Below the pieces are notes generated by a model, which saw only the letters and a list, made by a program, of their open reading frames with translations, was not told where the DNA came from and searched no databases. A stretch of DNA of 64,000 nucleotides from the NCBI RefSeq assembly GCF_014200375.1, contig NZ_JACHBP010000001.1:2294001-2358000 (forward strand), given 5' to 3'. This document shows, piece after piece, positions 18,796 to 28,160 of the stretch; the first letter of the stretch is position 1; the number at the start of each line of letters is the position of its first letter. The stretch comes from Terrimesophilobacter mesophilus (GTDB taxonomy: Bacteria > Actinomycetota > Actinomycetes > Actinomycetales > Microbacteriaceae). Both the position numbers and the translations under genes were made by a program.

Positions 18796-19998
18796 GTGAA
18801 ATCACACGCAACACCGTTGCCCGCACGTTCGTCGTCGGCCCGGTCTCTGGCCGGCCTCAGCCGGCGGGGTATGCTCCAGGGCGCGGGCGTCGGTGCCTCC
18901 GCGCTTCTGCTTGCCGCGTGCTCCAGCGCGCCGTCGGCCGCGCCGACCGCGGCGGTGGACAGGTCGGAGAAGCAGAAGTCGTTGCGGTTCGACAGTCGGG
19001 ATACGTATCGGAACACGACGGGTGAGGATTATCCGTTGTTGGAGAAGTTCACTGAGGCGTCGGGGATCTCGGTGACGTATTCGAGTGCTGTCAGTGATGA
19101 CAATGTGTATTACAGCAAGGTGAAGAACCAATTGAAGATGGGGCAGGACATCGGGGCGGATGCTTCGGTGTTGAGCGACTGGATGGCTGCGCGGTGGATC
19201 CGACTCGGCTACGTGCAGGACCTGAATCTCGACCGGATACCGAACCTGTCCGACATCCGATCACGGTTCGCGCTCCCGGACAACGACCCGCGCCGCAGCC
19301 TGTCGTTGCCGTGGCGCAGTGGTTTCACGGGGATCGCGTGGAACAAGGAGGAGTTGCCGGAGGGGCTGACGTCGGTGTCCGATCTGTGGGATCCGTCGCT
19401 GTCGGGCAAGGTGGGTGTGATGTCGGCGATGCGCGACACGCTGGGTCTCATCATGCTGGATGCGGGTGTCGACATCGAGGGCGCCGACTGGGGAGACTCC
19501 GAATTCACGTCGGCCGTGAACACCCTGCGCGCGCAGGTGACGGGCGGGCAGGTACGCGGAATCAAGGGCAACCAGTACAAGGAAGACCTCAAGAGCGGCA
19601 AGACGATCGCCGCAATCGCCAGGGCGGGAGACATCATGCAGATCAACGCAGAGGCCGGCGACAAGTGGGGATTCGCGATTCCCGCGAAGGGCGGCGTGCT
19701 CTGGAGCGATGTCGTCGTCATCCCGATCGGGTCGACCCACCGCAGCAACGCGGAGGACTTCATCAATTTCTACTACGACCCGATGAACGCGGTGCAGGTG
19801 GCCGCGGCGACGAACTTCATCTCCCCGGTCGACATCCGTCAGCTGGAGATCGATGTCCTCGATGAGGCGGTGTCGAGCAACCGGATGGTGTTCCCGACCC
19901 CCGTCACATTCGAGACCTCGCGCACGTTCCGGACGCTCTCGCAGGGCGAGGAACAACGGTACGGCGCCCAATACCAGACAGTGCTGCTGGCGGCATGA
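18796..19998 (+). CDS. Second polyamine-type substrate-binding lipoprotein
   Basis: This 400-residue paralogue of the protein at 13087 has a twin-arginine signal (LSRRGMLQGAG) and lipobox LAAC. I chose GTG 18796 because GGGGGAG sits about ten bases upstream and the signal peptide then has a normal length; the open frame reaches back to 18700. A 132-bp gap from the aminotransferase probably contains its own promoter; it includes a small ACCC-TTTT-GGGT hairpin at 18694-18705. Part of the gene (18886-19220) is identical to the next gene and uses atypical codons (TTG, TAT, GAT). It carries no ATPase or permease of its own. Confidence 0.9.
   Translation: MKSHATPLPARSSSARSLAGLSRRGMLQGAGVGASALLLAACSSAPSAAPTAAVDRSEKQKSLRFDSRDTYRNTTGEDYPLLEKFTEASGISVTYSSAVSDDNVYYSKVKNQLKMGQDIGADASVLSDWMAARWIRLGYVQDLNLDRIPNLSDIRSRFALPDNDPRRSLSLPWRSGFTGIAWNKEELPEGLTSVSDLWDPSLSGKVGVMSAMRDTLGLIMLDAGVDIEGADWGDSEFTSAVNTLRAQVTGGQVRGIKGNQYKEDLKSGKTIAAIARAGDIMQINAEAGDKWGFAIPAKGGVLWSDVVVIPIGSTHRSNAEDFINFYYDPMNAVQVAAATNFISPVDIRQLEIDVLDEAVSSNRMVFPTPVTFETSRTFRTLSQGEEQRYGAQYQTVLLAA
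18886..19220 (+). repeat. 335-bp direct repeat, copy 1 (inside second binding protein)
   Basis: By eye this stretch is identical base for base to 20070-20404, 1184 bp downstream, with one difference (18885 versus 20069) just before it. It encodes the end of the lipobox region and the first third of the mature protein. Codons here favour TTG, TAT, GAT, ACT and AGT, unlike the flanking sequence. A second highly similar tract covers about 19306-19483 versus 20490-20667. Confidence 0.95.
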
Positions 19999-21185
19999 TC
20001 ATGAACGAGCTGCCGATGTCTTCGATGTCCACGCATCCGCTGTCGAGGAGGACCATGCTCCAGGGCGCAGGCGTCGGTGCCTCCGCGCTTCTGCTTGCCG
20101 CGTGCTCCAGCGCGCCGTCGGCCGCGCCGACCGCGGCGGTGGACAGGTCGGAGAAGCAGAAGTCGTTGCGGTTCGACAGTCGGGATACGTATCGGAACAC
20201 GACGGGTGAGGATTATCCGTTGTTGGAGAAGTTCACTGAGGCGTCGGGGATCTCGGTGACGTATTCGAGTGCTGTCAGTGATGACAATGTGTATTACAGC
20301 AAGGTGAAGAACCAATTGAAGATGGGGCAGGACATCGGGGCGGATGCTTCGGTGTTGAGCGACTGGATGGCTGCGCGGTGGATCCGACTCGGCTACGTGC
20401 AGGAGATCGAGCGCAAGCGGATCACGAACTTCGAGAACATCCGTCTCCAGTTCCAGGACGCGTCGTATGACCCGGGGCGCAGGGCATCGTTGCCGTGGCG
20501 CAGTGGTTTCACGGGGGTCGCGTGGAACAAGGAGGAGTTGCCGGAGGGGTTGACGTCGGTGTCCGATCTGTGGGATCCGTCGCTGTCGGGCAAGGTGGGT
20601 GTGATGTCGGCGATGCGCGACACGCTGGGTCTCATCATGCTGGATGCGGGTGTCGACATCGAGGGCAAGGACTGGGGAGACGCCGAGTTCTCCAATGCCG
20701 TCAACACGCTCAGGACGCAGGTCAGCTCAGGGCAGGTCCGCAGCATCAAGGGCAACCAGTACAAGGAAGACCTCAAGAGCGGCAAGACGATCGCCGCAAT
20801 CGCGCGTGTCGGCGATGTCATGCAGATCAACGCAGAGGCCGGCGACAAGTGGGGATTCGCCATCCCGGAGAAGGGCGGAGTGCTCTGGAGCGACGTCGTC
20901 GTCATCCCGATCGGGTCGACCCACCGCAGCAACGCGGAGGACTTCATCAACTTCTACTACGACCGTTCGAACGCGGTCAAAGTCGCGGCCGCGACGAGCT
21001 TCATCTCCCCGGTCGACGTGCGGCAGCCCGAGATCGGGACCATCCCGCAGGAGCTCTCCCGCAACCTCATGATCTTCCCGAGTGAGGCGACCTTCGCCAC
21101 GACGAAGACGTTCCGGACGCTCTCGCAGGGCGAGGAGCAGCGCTACGGAGCGCAGTACCAGACGGTCCTTCTCGCCGGCGCGTAG
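19995..21185 (+). CDS. Third polyamine-type substrate-binding lipoprotein
   Basis: This 396-residue tandem paralogue overlaps the previous stop by ATGA (ATG at 19995; ATG at 20001 is an alternative). It has a twin-arginine signal (LSRRTMLQGAG) and lipobox LAAC. Differences from copy two are concentrated between the shared tracts, for example the segment after GYVQE (about 20404-20490) and the C-terminal quarter, which would alter the binding cleft while keeping the docking surfaces constant. It probably feeds the PotABC importer. Ligand unknown. Confidence 0.9.
   Translation: MIMNELPMSSMSTHPLSRRTMLQGAGVGASALLLAACSSAPSAAPTAAVDRSEKQKSLRFDSRDTYRNTTGEDYPLLEKFTEASGISVTYSSAVSDDNVYYSKVKNQLKMGQDIGADASVLSDWMAARWIRLGYVQEIERKRITNFENIRLQFQDASYDPGRRASLPWRSGFTGVAWNKEELPEGLTSVSDLWDPSLSGKVGVMSAMRDTLGLIMLDAGVDIEGKDWGDAEFSNAVNTLRTQVSSGQVRSIKGNQYKEDLKSGKTIAAIARVGDVMQINAEAGDKWGFAIPEKGGVLWSDVVVIPIGSTHRSNAEDFINFYYDRSNAVKVAAATSFISPVDVRQPEIGTIPQELSRNLMIFPSEATFATTKTFRTLSQGEEQRYGAQYQTVLLAGA
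20070..20404 (+). repeat. 335-bp direct repeat, copy 2 (inside third binding protein)
   Basis: This is the partner of 18886-19220. The absence of even synonymous differences, while the rest of the two genes has diverged, points to recent gene conversion or a recent partial duplication. Confidence 0.95.
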
Positions 21186-21220
21186 ACATCCGCTGCCCCG
21201 CTGTTGGGTAGGGTTGTCCG

Positions 21221-22861
21221 GTGACCCAGAATGAATGGTGGCGCTCCGCCGTCATCTACCAGGTGTACCCGCGATCCTTCTCCGACTCCGACGGCGACGG
21301 CCTCGGCGACCTCAAGGGCATCGCGAGTCGATTGCCCGCACTGCGCGACCTGGGCATCGACGCCGTGTGGCTGTCGCCGTTCTACACGTCGCCGCAGAAC
21401 GACGCAGGATACGACGTCGCAGACTATCGCGATGTCGATCCACGATTCGGCACTCTCGCAGACTTCGACGATCTGATCGCGGAGGCGCACCGGCTGAAGC
21501 TCCGGGTGATCGTGGATCTCGTTCCCAACCACACCTCAGACCAGCACTCCTGGTTCCAGGCGGCTCTTGCGGCGCCTGAGGGCAGCCCTGAGCGCGCACG
21601 ATACCTGTTTCGCGACGGCAAGGGCGCCGACGGCCATATTCCCCCGAACAACTGGGAGTCGGTCTTCGGCGGCAGGGCCTGGACGCGGGTCAACCGGCCG
21701 GATGGGACCCCCGGCCAGTGGTATCTCCACCTCTTCGACACCTCGCAGCCGGACCTCGACTGGCGCAATCCCTGGGTGCGCGAGCAGTTCCGCGGCATCC
21801 TGCGGTTCTGGCTCGACCGCGGCGTCGACGGGTTCAGGGTGGATGTCGCCCACGGGCTCATCAAGAAGGCGGGGCTTCCCGACTACACTCCGCCCAAGGG
21901 CGGCGCGAGCATGGGCGGCCACTCCAACACGCCGCCGTACTGGGCGCAGCCCGGCGTTCACGAGATCTACCGGGACTGGCGCGAACTCATCGACGAGTAC
22001 CCCGGCGACCGCGTGCTGGTCGCCGAGGCGTGGGTCAACCCGCTGTCCGAACTCGCCCACTGGGTGAGGCCGGACGAGATGCACCAGGCGTTCAACTTCC
22101 AGTACCTCGAAGCGCCGTGGGATGCCGCGGAGATCCGCACGGTGATCAAGAACTCGCTCGCAGCGTTCGGTCACGTCGGGGCGCCGAGCACGTGGGTGCT
22201 GTCCAATCACGACGTCGTCCGCCACGCGTCACGACTCGCACTCGATGGGGACAACCCCCAGGGCTCCGGGATCGGCCCGAACTCACCCGAGAAGCCGAAC
22301 CGGGTCATCGGACTCCGCAGGGCGCGCGCGGCGACACTGCTCATGCTTGCGCTGCCGGGGAGCGCGTACGTGTACCAGGGCGAGGAGCTCGGCCTCCCGG
22401 AGGACGTCGAACTCCCGGATTCCGCGCGTCAGGACCCCACCTGGTTCCGGACCGATCACGAGCGGTACGGTCGCGACGGCTGCCGGGTTCCGATCCCATG
22501 GGAGGCCGTGGCTCCGGCGTACGGGTTCAGCAACACGGGCAAGAGCTGGCTTCCGCAGCCGTCGGACTGGGCCGGATACGCGCGGGACTCGCAGGGCGGC
22601 GTGGCAGGATCCACGCTCGAACTGTACCGCTCTGCGCTGGCACTGCGGGCGAAGCAGAACCTCGGGGAAGGTGAACTGGAGTGGCTGCGGGGCTATCCGC
22701 ACGAGGTCGTCGCGTTCCGGAACGGCGGAGTCGTGGTCATCTCCAATTTCGGGTCGGAGATCATCGCACTGCCCCGCGGAACCGTCGCACTGTCGTCCGA
22801 ACCGATCACGAGGGAACTGCCGGGCGAGACCACGGTGTGGTTGATGGACGACGGCCGGTAG
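21221..22861 (+). CDS. GH13 alpha-glucosidase (oligo-1,6-glucosidase type)
   Basis: This 546-residue cytoplasmic glycoside hydrolase family 13 enzyme probably releases glucose from short alpha-glucosides. The TIM-barrel motifs are intact: DLVPNHTS, nucleophile Asp208 in GFRVDVAHG, acid/base Glu269 in LVAEAW, and the stabilising Asp331 in SNHDVVRH. The length suits the oligo-1,6-glucosidase/sucrose isomerase group. It stands 35 bp after the binding-protein genes with no sugar transporter nearby, so it looks functionally separate from its amine-metabolism neighbours. Linkage preference is not decided. Confidence 0.92.
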   Translation: MTQNEWWRSAVIYQVYPRSFSDSDGDGLGDLKGIASRLPALRDLGIDAVWLSPFYTSPQNDAGYDVADYRDVDPRFGTLADFDDLIAEAHRLKLRVIVDLVPNHTSDQHSWFQAALAAPEGSPERARYLFRDGKGADGHIPPNNWESVFGGRAWTRVNRPDGTPGQWYLHLFDTSQPDLDWRNPWVREQFRGILRFWLDRGVDGFRVDVAHGLIKKAGLPDYTPPKGGASMGGHSNTPPYWAQPGVHEIYRDWRELIDEYPGDRVLVAEAWVNPLSELAHWVRPDEMHQAFNFQYLEAPWDAAEIRTVIKNSLAAFGHVGAPSTWVLSNHDVVRHASRLALDGDNPQGSGIGPNSPEKPNRVIGLRRARAATLLMLALPGSAYVYQGEELGLPEDVELPDSARQDPTWFRTDHERYGRDGCRVPIPWEAVAPAYGFSNTGKSWLPQPSDWAGYARDSQGGVAGSTLELYRSALALRAKQNLGEGELEWLRGYPHEVVAFRNGGVVVISNFGSEIIALPRGTVALSSEPITRELPGETTVWLMDDGR

Positions 22862-22891
22862 CCGGCAGGGGAGCCTGGGAGCTCTGCGTCG

Positions 22892-23887
22892 TCAGAATGC
22901 GACCCGAATCGCTCCCACCGGCACGCCGCCTCCGAGGACCTTCTCGGTCACGAGGCCGGAGACACGGTCCGATTCCGCGTGGGGGACGGCACCGGCACGC
23001 GCAAGGAGTTCAAGGGCCACGAGGCTCGTGATCCGGTGGCTGCCGTCCACGGACTTGAGCGCAACGGCGGTGCCGTCCGCGGCCCCCATCGCCATGACGC
23101 CTTCAGCGCCGCCCTTGCCGATGAATCCGGTTTCGTCGATCACCACGGTGTTCGGGCGTCCTGGACCCTCGATCGCCCACGCGTTCGCCCGGATCGCCGA
23201 CGAGAGCCGTTCGGCGTCAGCATCCGGCCCCTTCGGAGCGACCCCGCGTGCACACCGGGAGAATGCCGTTGCGAGCCCACGCAGGCTGACAGCGAAGAGG
23301 GGAGCGCCGCATCCGTCGACGCCGACGTGGCCGACCGGTTCGCCGGTGAACTCCTCGATGGTGGCGCGCACGCGCACCTGCAGTGGATGCTCCGGGTCGA
23401 GGTAGGTCTCGATCGGCCAGCCGTTCTGGACGCACGCCAGCAGGAACGCAGCGTGCTTTCCGGAGCAGTTCATGGTGATACGGCGCTTCTCGCCGCTCGT
23501 GCGCGCGATCGCCGCGGCGTCGACGTCTCCCGGCCAGTCGAGCGGGCACTGCAGGGCGTCCTCGGTCAGGCCGGCGCTCGAGAGCATCCCGGACACGACG
23601 GCGACGTGGGCCGGGGTGCCGGAGTGGCTCGCGGAGGCGAGCACGAGGGCTGCGCCCTCGAGAGGCACTCCCGACCGCAGTACGGTGATCGCCTGGAACG
23701 GCTTGAGCGACGACCGCGGATACACGAGGGCGTCGATGTCACCGAGCGAGTTCACGACCTCCCCGTCGGCGTTCACGACGACAGCGGCGCCGAGGTGACG
23801 GGACTCGACGAGCCCGTTCCGCTCGACGCGGGCGAGCTCGACGACGCCGTCCGCGCCGAGCGAGTGCCTGTCAGCGAGGCCGGTCAC
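22892..23887 (-). CDS. Asparaginase (asparaginase II family)
   Basis: This 331-residue protein is of the bacterial asparaginase II (AnsA-like, Pfam Asparaginase_II) type rather than the classical E. coli fold. Diagnostic phrases include PRSSLKPFQA, SASHSGTP, MNCSGKHAAF and GVDGCGAPLFA. It would hydrolyse L-asparagine to aspartate and ammonia in the cytoplasm. The open frame extends well upstream, but GTG at 23887 overlaps the gabT stop as GTGA and begins just before the conserved start of the family, so the two genes form one operon. Confidence 0.88.
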   Translation of the reverse strand: MTGLADRHSLGADGVVELARVERNGLVESRHLGAAVVVNADGEVVNSLGDIDALVYPRSSLKPFQAITVLRSGVPLEGAALVLASASHSGTPAHVAVVSGMLSSAGLTEDALQCPLDWPGDVDAAAIARTSGEKRRITMNCSGKHAAFLLACVQNGWPIETYLDPEHPLQVRVRATIEEFTGEPVGHVGVDGCGAPLFAVSLRGLATAFSRCARGVAPKGPDADAERLSSAIRANAWAIEGPGRPNTVVIDETGFIGKGGAEGVMAMGAADGTAVALKSVDGSHRITSLVALELLARAGAVPHAESDRVSGLVTEKVLGGGVPVGAIRVAF

Positions 23888-25278
23888 AGCGTGGCGAGCG
23901 CGTCCTCGATCACGCTGATCGCGTCCAGGAGCTGCGCATCGGTGACGGCGAGGCTCGGCAGGAAGCGGATGACGTTGCCCATCGTTCCCGCCGTGAGGAG
24001 GATGACGCCGTGCTGGAACGCGTACGTCGAGATCGCCGCGACGGCGGCAGCGTTCGGTTCTTTCGTCGTCGTGCCCGTGCCCGGTTGCACGAACTCGATC
24101 GCGATCATCGCGCCGATGCCGCGCACGTCCCCGATGATGTCGTGCGAGGACTGGAGGCGGCGCAATTCGGGAACGAGCGTGTTCTCGATCCGCGTCGCCT
24201 CGGCGAGGAGGCCGCGAGACTCGATCGAATCGAAGACGGCGACCGCAGCGGCGGTGGCGACGGGGTTTCCGCCGAACGTTCCACCGAGGCCGCCGGGGTG
24301 TGAGGCGTCCATGATCTCGGCACGGCCGGTGACGGCGGCGAGCGGGAGCCCGCCGGCGATTCCCTTGGCGGACAGCACGAGATCCGGAATCAGCCCGAAG
24401 TGCTCGCTCGAGAAGTACCTGCCCGTGCGGGCCATCCCGGCCTGGATCTCGTCGGCGATGAAGACGATGCCGTTGTCCGTGCACCACTTCTGCAGCGCGG
24501 GAAGGTAGCCGTCGGCGGGCACCATGAACCCGCCCTCGCCCTGGATCGGCTCGACGACGAGGCACGCGAGGTCGGATGCCCCTGCCGTCTTCTCGAGGAA
24601 CGCGATCGTGCGTGCAGCGGCCTGCGCGCCCGTCAAACCGTCTCGGTACGGGTACGAGTTCGGCGCGTGATGGATGTCGCCGGCGAAGGGCCCGAATCCG
24701 AGCTTGTACGGCATCGACTTGTAGTTCATGGCCATGGTCAGGTTCGTGCGGCCGTGGAACGCGTGATCGAGTACCGCGACCGCTTTGCGGCCGGTGTACT
24801 TGCGCGCGATCTTGACGCCGTTCTCGACCGCCTCCGCCCCGGAGTTCACGAGTACGGACTTCTTGGCGAAGTCGCCGGGCGTGTGCTCCGCGAGCAGCTC
24901 TGCGACGCGAACGTAGCCTTCGTACGGCGTGATCGTGAAGAGGCCGTGGGTGAGCTGCCCCACCTGCTCGCGAGCGGCGGCGACGACGGAGTCGTCCGTG
25001 TGGCCGATCGTCGTGACGCCGATGCCGGATCCGAGGTCGATGAACTGGTTCCCGTCGACGTCGACGACGATGGCGCCGTGGGCGCGCTCGATGTAGATGG
25101 GGAATCCGGATGCGGCGCCGCTGGCGACCACCGCGTTGCGACGCTCGTGGATGGCGTTCGAACGTGGGCCGGGGATGGAGGTCACGACGCGGCGCTCGGT
25201 CGGGAAACCAGCCGAACCGGAGGCCGAGGACGCCGTCGAGGACGGCGCGGAAACGGTGGGAGCAAGCGTGTCAGTCAT
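23884..25278 (-). CDS. gabT: 4-aminobutyrate--2-oxoglutarate transaminase
   Basis: This 464-residue PLP enzyme transfers the amino group of 4-aminobutyrate to 2-oxoglutarate, giving succinate semialdehyde. It shows LVNSGAEAVENG, FHGRTNLTMAM, the acidic FIADEIQAGMARTG and the Schiff-base Lys at about 305 in LSAKGIAGGLP. The N-terminal 30 residues are low-complexity Ser/Ala and may be dispensable. It is the first gene of a two-gene operon with the asparaginase and is divergent from OsmC with a 56-bp gap. With the polyamine importer it offers a putrescine-to-GABA-to-succinate route, although no succinate-semialdehyde dehydrogenase is in the window. Confidence 0.95.
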   Translation of the reverse strand: MTDTLAPTVSAPSSTASSASGSAGFPTERRVVTSIPGPRSNAIHERRNAVVASGAASGFPIYIERAHGAIVVDVDGNQFIDLGSGIGVTTIGHTDDSVVAAAREQVGQLTHGLFTITPYEGYVRVAELLAEHTPGDFAKKSVLVNSGAEAVENGVKIARKYTGRKAVAVLDHAFHGRTNLTMAMNYKSMPYKLGFGPFAGDIHHAPNSYPYRDGLTGAQAAARTIAFLEKTAGASDLACLVVEPIQGEGGFMVPADGYLPALQKWCTDNGIVFIADEIQAGMARTGRYFSSEHFGLIPDLVLSAKGIAGGLPLAAVTGRAEIMDASHPGGLGGTFGGNPVATAAAVAVFDSIESRGLLAEATRIENTLVPELRRLQSSHDIIGDVRGIGAMIAIEFVQPGTGTTTKEPNAAAVAAISTYAFQHGVILLTAGTMGNVIRFLPSLAVTDAQLLDAISVIEDALATL

Positions 25279-25334
25279 AGTGATCTCAGTCTAGCTCCGG
25301 CGGTGCCGGGATCGCCGGTGGTAGCGTGCTGACC

Positions 25335-25805
25335 GTGGGACCTGAACATCGCTATGAGACGACGATCGAGTGGCTGGGCAATCGGGGCACCGGTACGAGC
25401 GGTTACCGGGATTACGGCCGCGAGCTGCTCCTGAGCGCCGAGGGCAAGCACACGATCGAGGCATCCGCCGACCGCACCTTTCACGGCGATGCTGACCGCT
25501 GGAACCCGGAGGAACTCCTTGTCGCCGCACTGAGCCAGTGCCACATGCTCAGTTACCTCCACGTCGCGGTCATGCGGGGAGTCGTCGTCACGGCGTATCG
25601 GGACACGGCCATCGGCACCATGGAGGAGACCGGGGATGGCGGCGGCCGCTTCACCGATGTCCTCCTCCGGCCGATCGTGACGATAGCCTCCGCGGACATG
25701 ATGGATGCGGCGATCGACGCGCACGTCGATGCGAACCGCAAGTGCTTCATCGCCAACTCGGTGAACTTCCCCGTACGGCATGAGTCCAGCTTCGTCCTCG
25801 GCTGA
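25335..25805 (+). CDS. OsmC family peroxiredoxin-like protein
   Basis: This protein of about 156 residues has the OsmC/Ohr fold. The two redox cysteines are in ALSQCHML and NRKCFIAN, so a thiol peroxidase role is likely. GTG at 25335 gives an N-terminus (GPEHRYETTIEW) that matches the usual family start; GTG at 25326 in the same frame is possible. Neither has a strong ribosome site. It is divergent from gabT and followed after 17 bp by the FKBP gene. Confidence 0.9.
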   Translation: MGPEHRYETTIEWLGNRGTGTSGYRDYGRELLLSAEGKHTIEASADRTFHGDADRWNPEELLVAALSQCHMLSYLHVAVMRGVVVTAYRDTAIGTMEETGDGGGRFTDVLLRPIVTIASADMMDAAIDAHVDANRKCFIANSVNFPVRHESSFVLG

Positions 25806-25822
25806 CCGGCTATGCTCTGCGA

Positions 25823-26806
25823 GTGCTCAAAGTAATCCCCTCCATCACGGTCGGCGCCATGGTCGCGCTCTCGCTCGTGGCCTGCAGTTCTCCCGGCGAC
25901 ACGTCTTGTGACGCGACGCCGCCCGGTTCCCACTCGACGTCGGTCACGGTGTCGGGCAAGTTCGGGAGTGAGCCGAAGGTCACGATGCCGCCCGCATTCG
26001 ACGTCTCGAAGACGGAGCGCAGTGTCCTGATCAACGGATCCGGCGCGCCGGCGCAGAGCGGCGATGCGGTCGACGTGCACTACACGATGTACAACGCATC
26101 CACGGGAAAGCAGATCGAGCTGGCGCCGGGGACGACCTGGCAGGAGGCGAAATTCGTCACGAATAACGCTCAGAAGGAATCACTTCCTGGCCTGTACAGC
26201 TCCCTGTTGTGCTCACACGAGGGCGACCGGGTGGTTTCCGCCATCCCGTCGAGCGAGCTCTTCGGCCACACGCAGACGGACATGTCCGGCGCGGGGATCG
26301 GCCCGACCGACACCCTCGTCTTCATCTTCGATGTGAGCGGCGTGGGACCCGCTCCAAGCCCGTCGCCTGCCCCGTCGACGACGCCGCAGCCGCTCCCGAC
26401 GCCCGCAGCGTGGGAGACAGATGTGCCGAAGGTCGACCTCGGCGGCGATGTCCCCGTCGTGACCCTGCCGAAGGCGGATGCCCCGACGAAACTGCTTCTC
26501 AAAGTCATCAAGGAGGGCACCGGCGACGTCGTGACGGAGAACTCGACCGTGACCTTCGACTACCAGGGCACATCCTGGAACACCGGGAAGATCTTCGACC
26601 AGAGCTACACCCGCGGAGAGCCGGCGACCTTCCCGGTCGGACAACTCGTCCAGGGGTTCACAGCGGCCATGGTCGGCCAGAAGGTGGGCGCCACCGTGCT
26701 CGTCTCCGTCCCCCCGGTGTACGGATACGGTGACGGCGCGATCAACGACCAGAATCTCGTCGGCCAGACCCTCGTGTTCCTCATCCAGATTCGCAAGTCG
26801 GCGTAA
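25823..26806 (+). CDS. Lipoprotein with two FKBP-type peptidyl-prolyl isomerase domains
   Basis: This 327-residue secreted lipoprotein has a short signal and lipobox LVAC (Cys near residue 21). A first, divergent FKBP-like domain spans about residues 70-175, then a Pro/Ser linker, then a typical FKBP domain (about residues 220-327) with VTFDYQGTSWN, FPVGQLVQGFTAAMVGQKVG and PVYGYGDGAINDQ. It should help fold exported proteins at the outer membrane face. The first domain lacks several usual active-site aromatics and may be non-catalytic. It uses a GTG start. Confidence 0.92.
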   Translation: MLKVIPSITVGAMVALSLVACSSPGDTSCDATPPGSHSTSVTVSGKFGSEPKVTMPPAFDVSKTERSVLINGSGAPAQSGDAVDVHYTMYNASTGKQIELAPGTTWQEAKFVTNNAQKESLPGLYSSLLCSHEGDRVVSAIPSSELFGHTQTDMSGAGIGPTDTLVFIFDVSGVGPAPSPSPAPSTTPQPLPTPAAWETDVPKVDLGGDVPVVTLPKADAPTKLLLKVIKEGTGDVVTENSTVTFDYQGTSWNTGKIFDQSYTRGEPATFPVGQLVQGFTAAMVGQKVGATVLVSVPPVYGYGDGAINDQNLVGQTLVFLIQIRKSA

Positions 26807-26830
26807 CAGCACGGCGGGTACCCTCACACC

Positions 26831-28159
26831 ATGGAAACCGTCGGGCTCTACATCCTCGGCATCGTGATCGTCGCGCTCGGGCTCGCGATCTCGATCGCAT
26901 TGCATGAGCTCGGGCACCTCATCCCGGCGAAACTGTTCGGGGTGCGCGTCGGCCAGTACATGATCGGATTCGGGCCGACGCTGTGGTCGCGCAAGCGCGG
27001 CGAGACGGAATACGGGGTCAAGGCGATCCCCCTCGGCGGGTACATCTCCATGGCGGGCATGTTCCCGCCGGTCAAGCCGGGCGGAAGAGGACGCACCGCG
27101 AGCACCGGCTTCTTCCAGACCATGGTGCAGGATGCCCGGACTTCCAGCGCAGACTCTGTGCTGGACGGCGAAGAGCACCGCACGTTCTACGGGCTCGCCG
27201 TCTGGAAGCGGATCATCATCATGCTCGGCGGGCCGTTCATGAACCTCGTCATCGCGTTCGTCCTGTTCGCGGTCGTGCTCAGCGGATTCGGTGTCCAGCA
27301 GGTCAGCACGACGATCGGAAGCGTGAGCAAGTGCCTCATCGCGGCCACGAGTTCGCAGACCGAATGCGCGGCAGGCGACCCCGCTGCTCCGGCCGCGCAG
27401 GCGGGAATCAAGCCGGGCGACAGGCTCGTGAGCATCAACGGGACCCCCGTCACCGAGTGGACGGATGCGACGGCGGTCATCCAGCGGTCCCCTTCCCGGC
27501 CCCTCGACCTCGTGGTGGAGCGGGATGGCGCGCCTCTGAGCATCACCGTGACCCCTGCGCTCACCCAGCGCTACGTCTACGACAGCGCGGGCAAGGTCGA
27601 GAACGGGCCGGATGGCACGCCGCTCACGCAGGACGTCGGCATGCTCGGGATCACCGCGGCCTATGAGTACGTCCCCCAGCCGATCACCGCTGTGGCCCCC
27701 GCCGTGGGTGCCAACATCGTGGCCGTGGGAAACATCATCCTGCATCTGCCCCAGCGGCTCGTGGACGTGTGGAATGCGGCCTTCGGGTCCCAGGCGCGCG
27801 ATCCGAACGGGCCGATCAGCGTCGTCGGTGTCGGTCGTATCGCGGGGGAGGTCACGAGTATCAACACCATCCCCGTCGCCGACAGGGCCGCGTATCTCAT
27901 CGGGCTCGTCGGCTCCGTGAACGTCGCGCTGCTCGTGTTCAACCTCATCCCGCTCATGCCGCTCGACGGGGGCCACGTCGCTGGTGCCCTGTGGGAGGGT
28001 GTCCGGAGGTTGTTCGCCAAGGTGTTCAAGCGGCGCGACCCCGGGCCGGTCGACACCGCGAAGGTGATTCCGCTGACGCTCGCCGTCGTCATCCTGCTCG
28101 GAGGAATGAGCCTGTTGCTCATCTACGCGGACATCGTGAAGCCGATCACCATACTGTGA
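26831..28159 (+). CDS. Site-2 zinc metalloprotease (RseP/RIP family)
   Basis: This 442-residue multipass membrane protease cleaves substrates within the membrane. The zinc site HELGH is at residues 25-29 in the first helix, a PDZ domain lies around residues 195-240 (AGIKPGDRLVSINGTPV), and the second catalytic helix has LMPLDGGHVAG. In regulated intramembrane proteolysis such enzymes cut anti-sigma factors or signal peptides. The usual partners dxr and ispG are not adjacent. Its stop codon lies one base from that of the convergent thiolase gene. Confidence 0.95.
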   Translation: METVGLYILGIVIVALGLAISIALHELGHLIPAKLFGVRVGQYMIGFGPTLWSRKRGETEYGVKAIPLGGYISMAGMFPPVKPGGRGRTASTGFFQTMVQDARTSSADSVLDGEEHRTFYGLAVWKRIIIMLGGPFMNLVIAFVLFAVVLSGFGVQQVSTTIGSVSKCLIAATSSQTECAAGDPAAPAAQAGIKPGDRLVSINGTPVTEWTDATAVIQRSPSRPLDLVVERDGAPLSITVTPALTQRYVYDSAGKVENGPDGTPLTQDVGMLGITAAYEYVPQPITAVAPAVGANIVAVGNIILHLPQRLVDVWNAAFGSQARDPNGPISVVGVGRIAGEVTSINTIPVADRAAYLIGLVGSVNVALLVFNLIPLMPLDGGHVAGALWEGVRRLFAKVFKRRDPGPVDTAKVIPLTLAVVILLGGMSLLLIYADIVKPITIL

Positions 28160-28160
28160 C

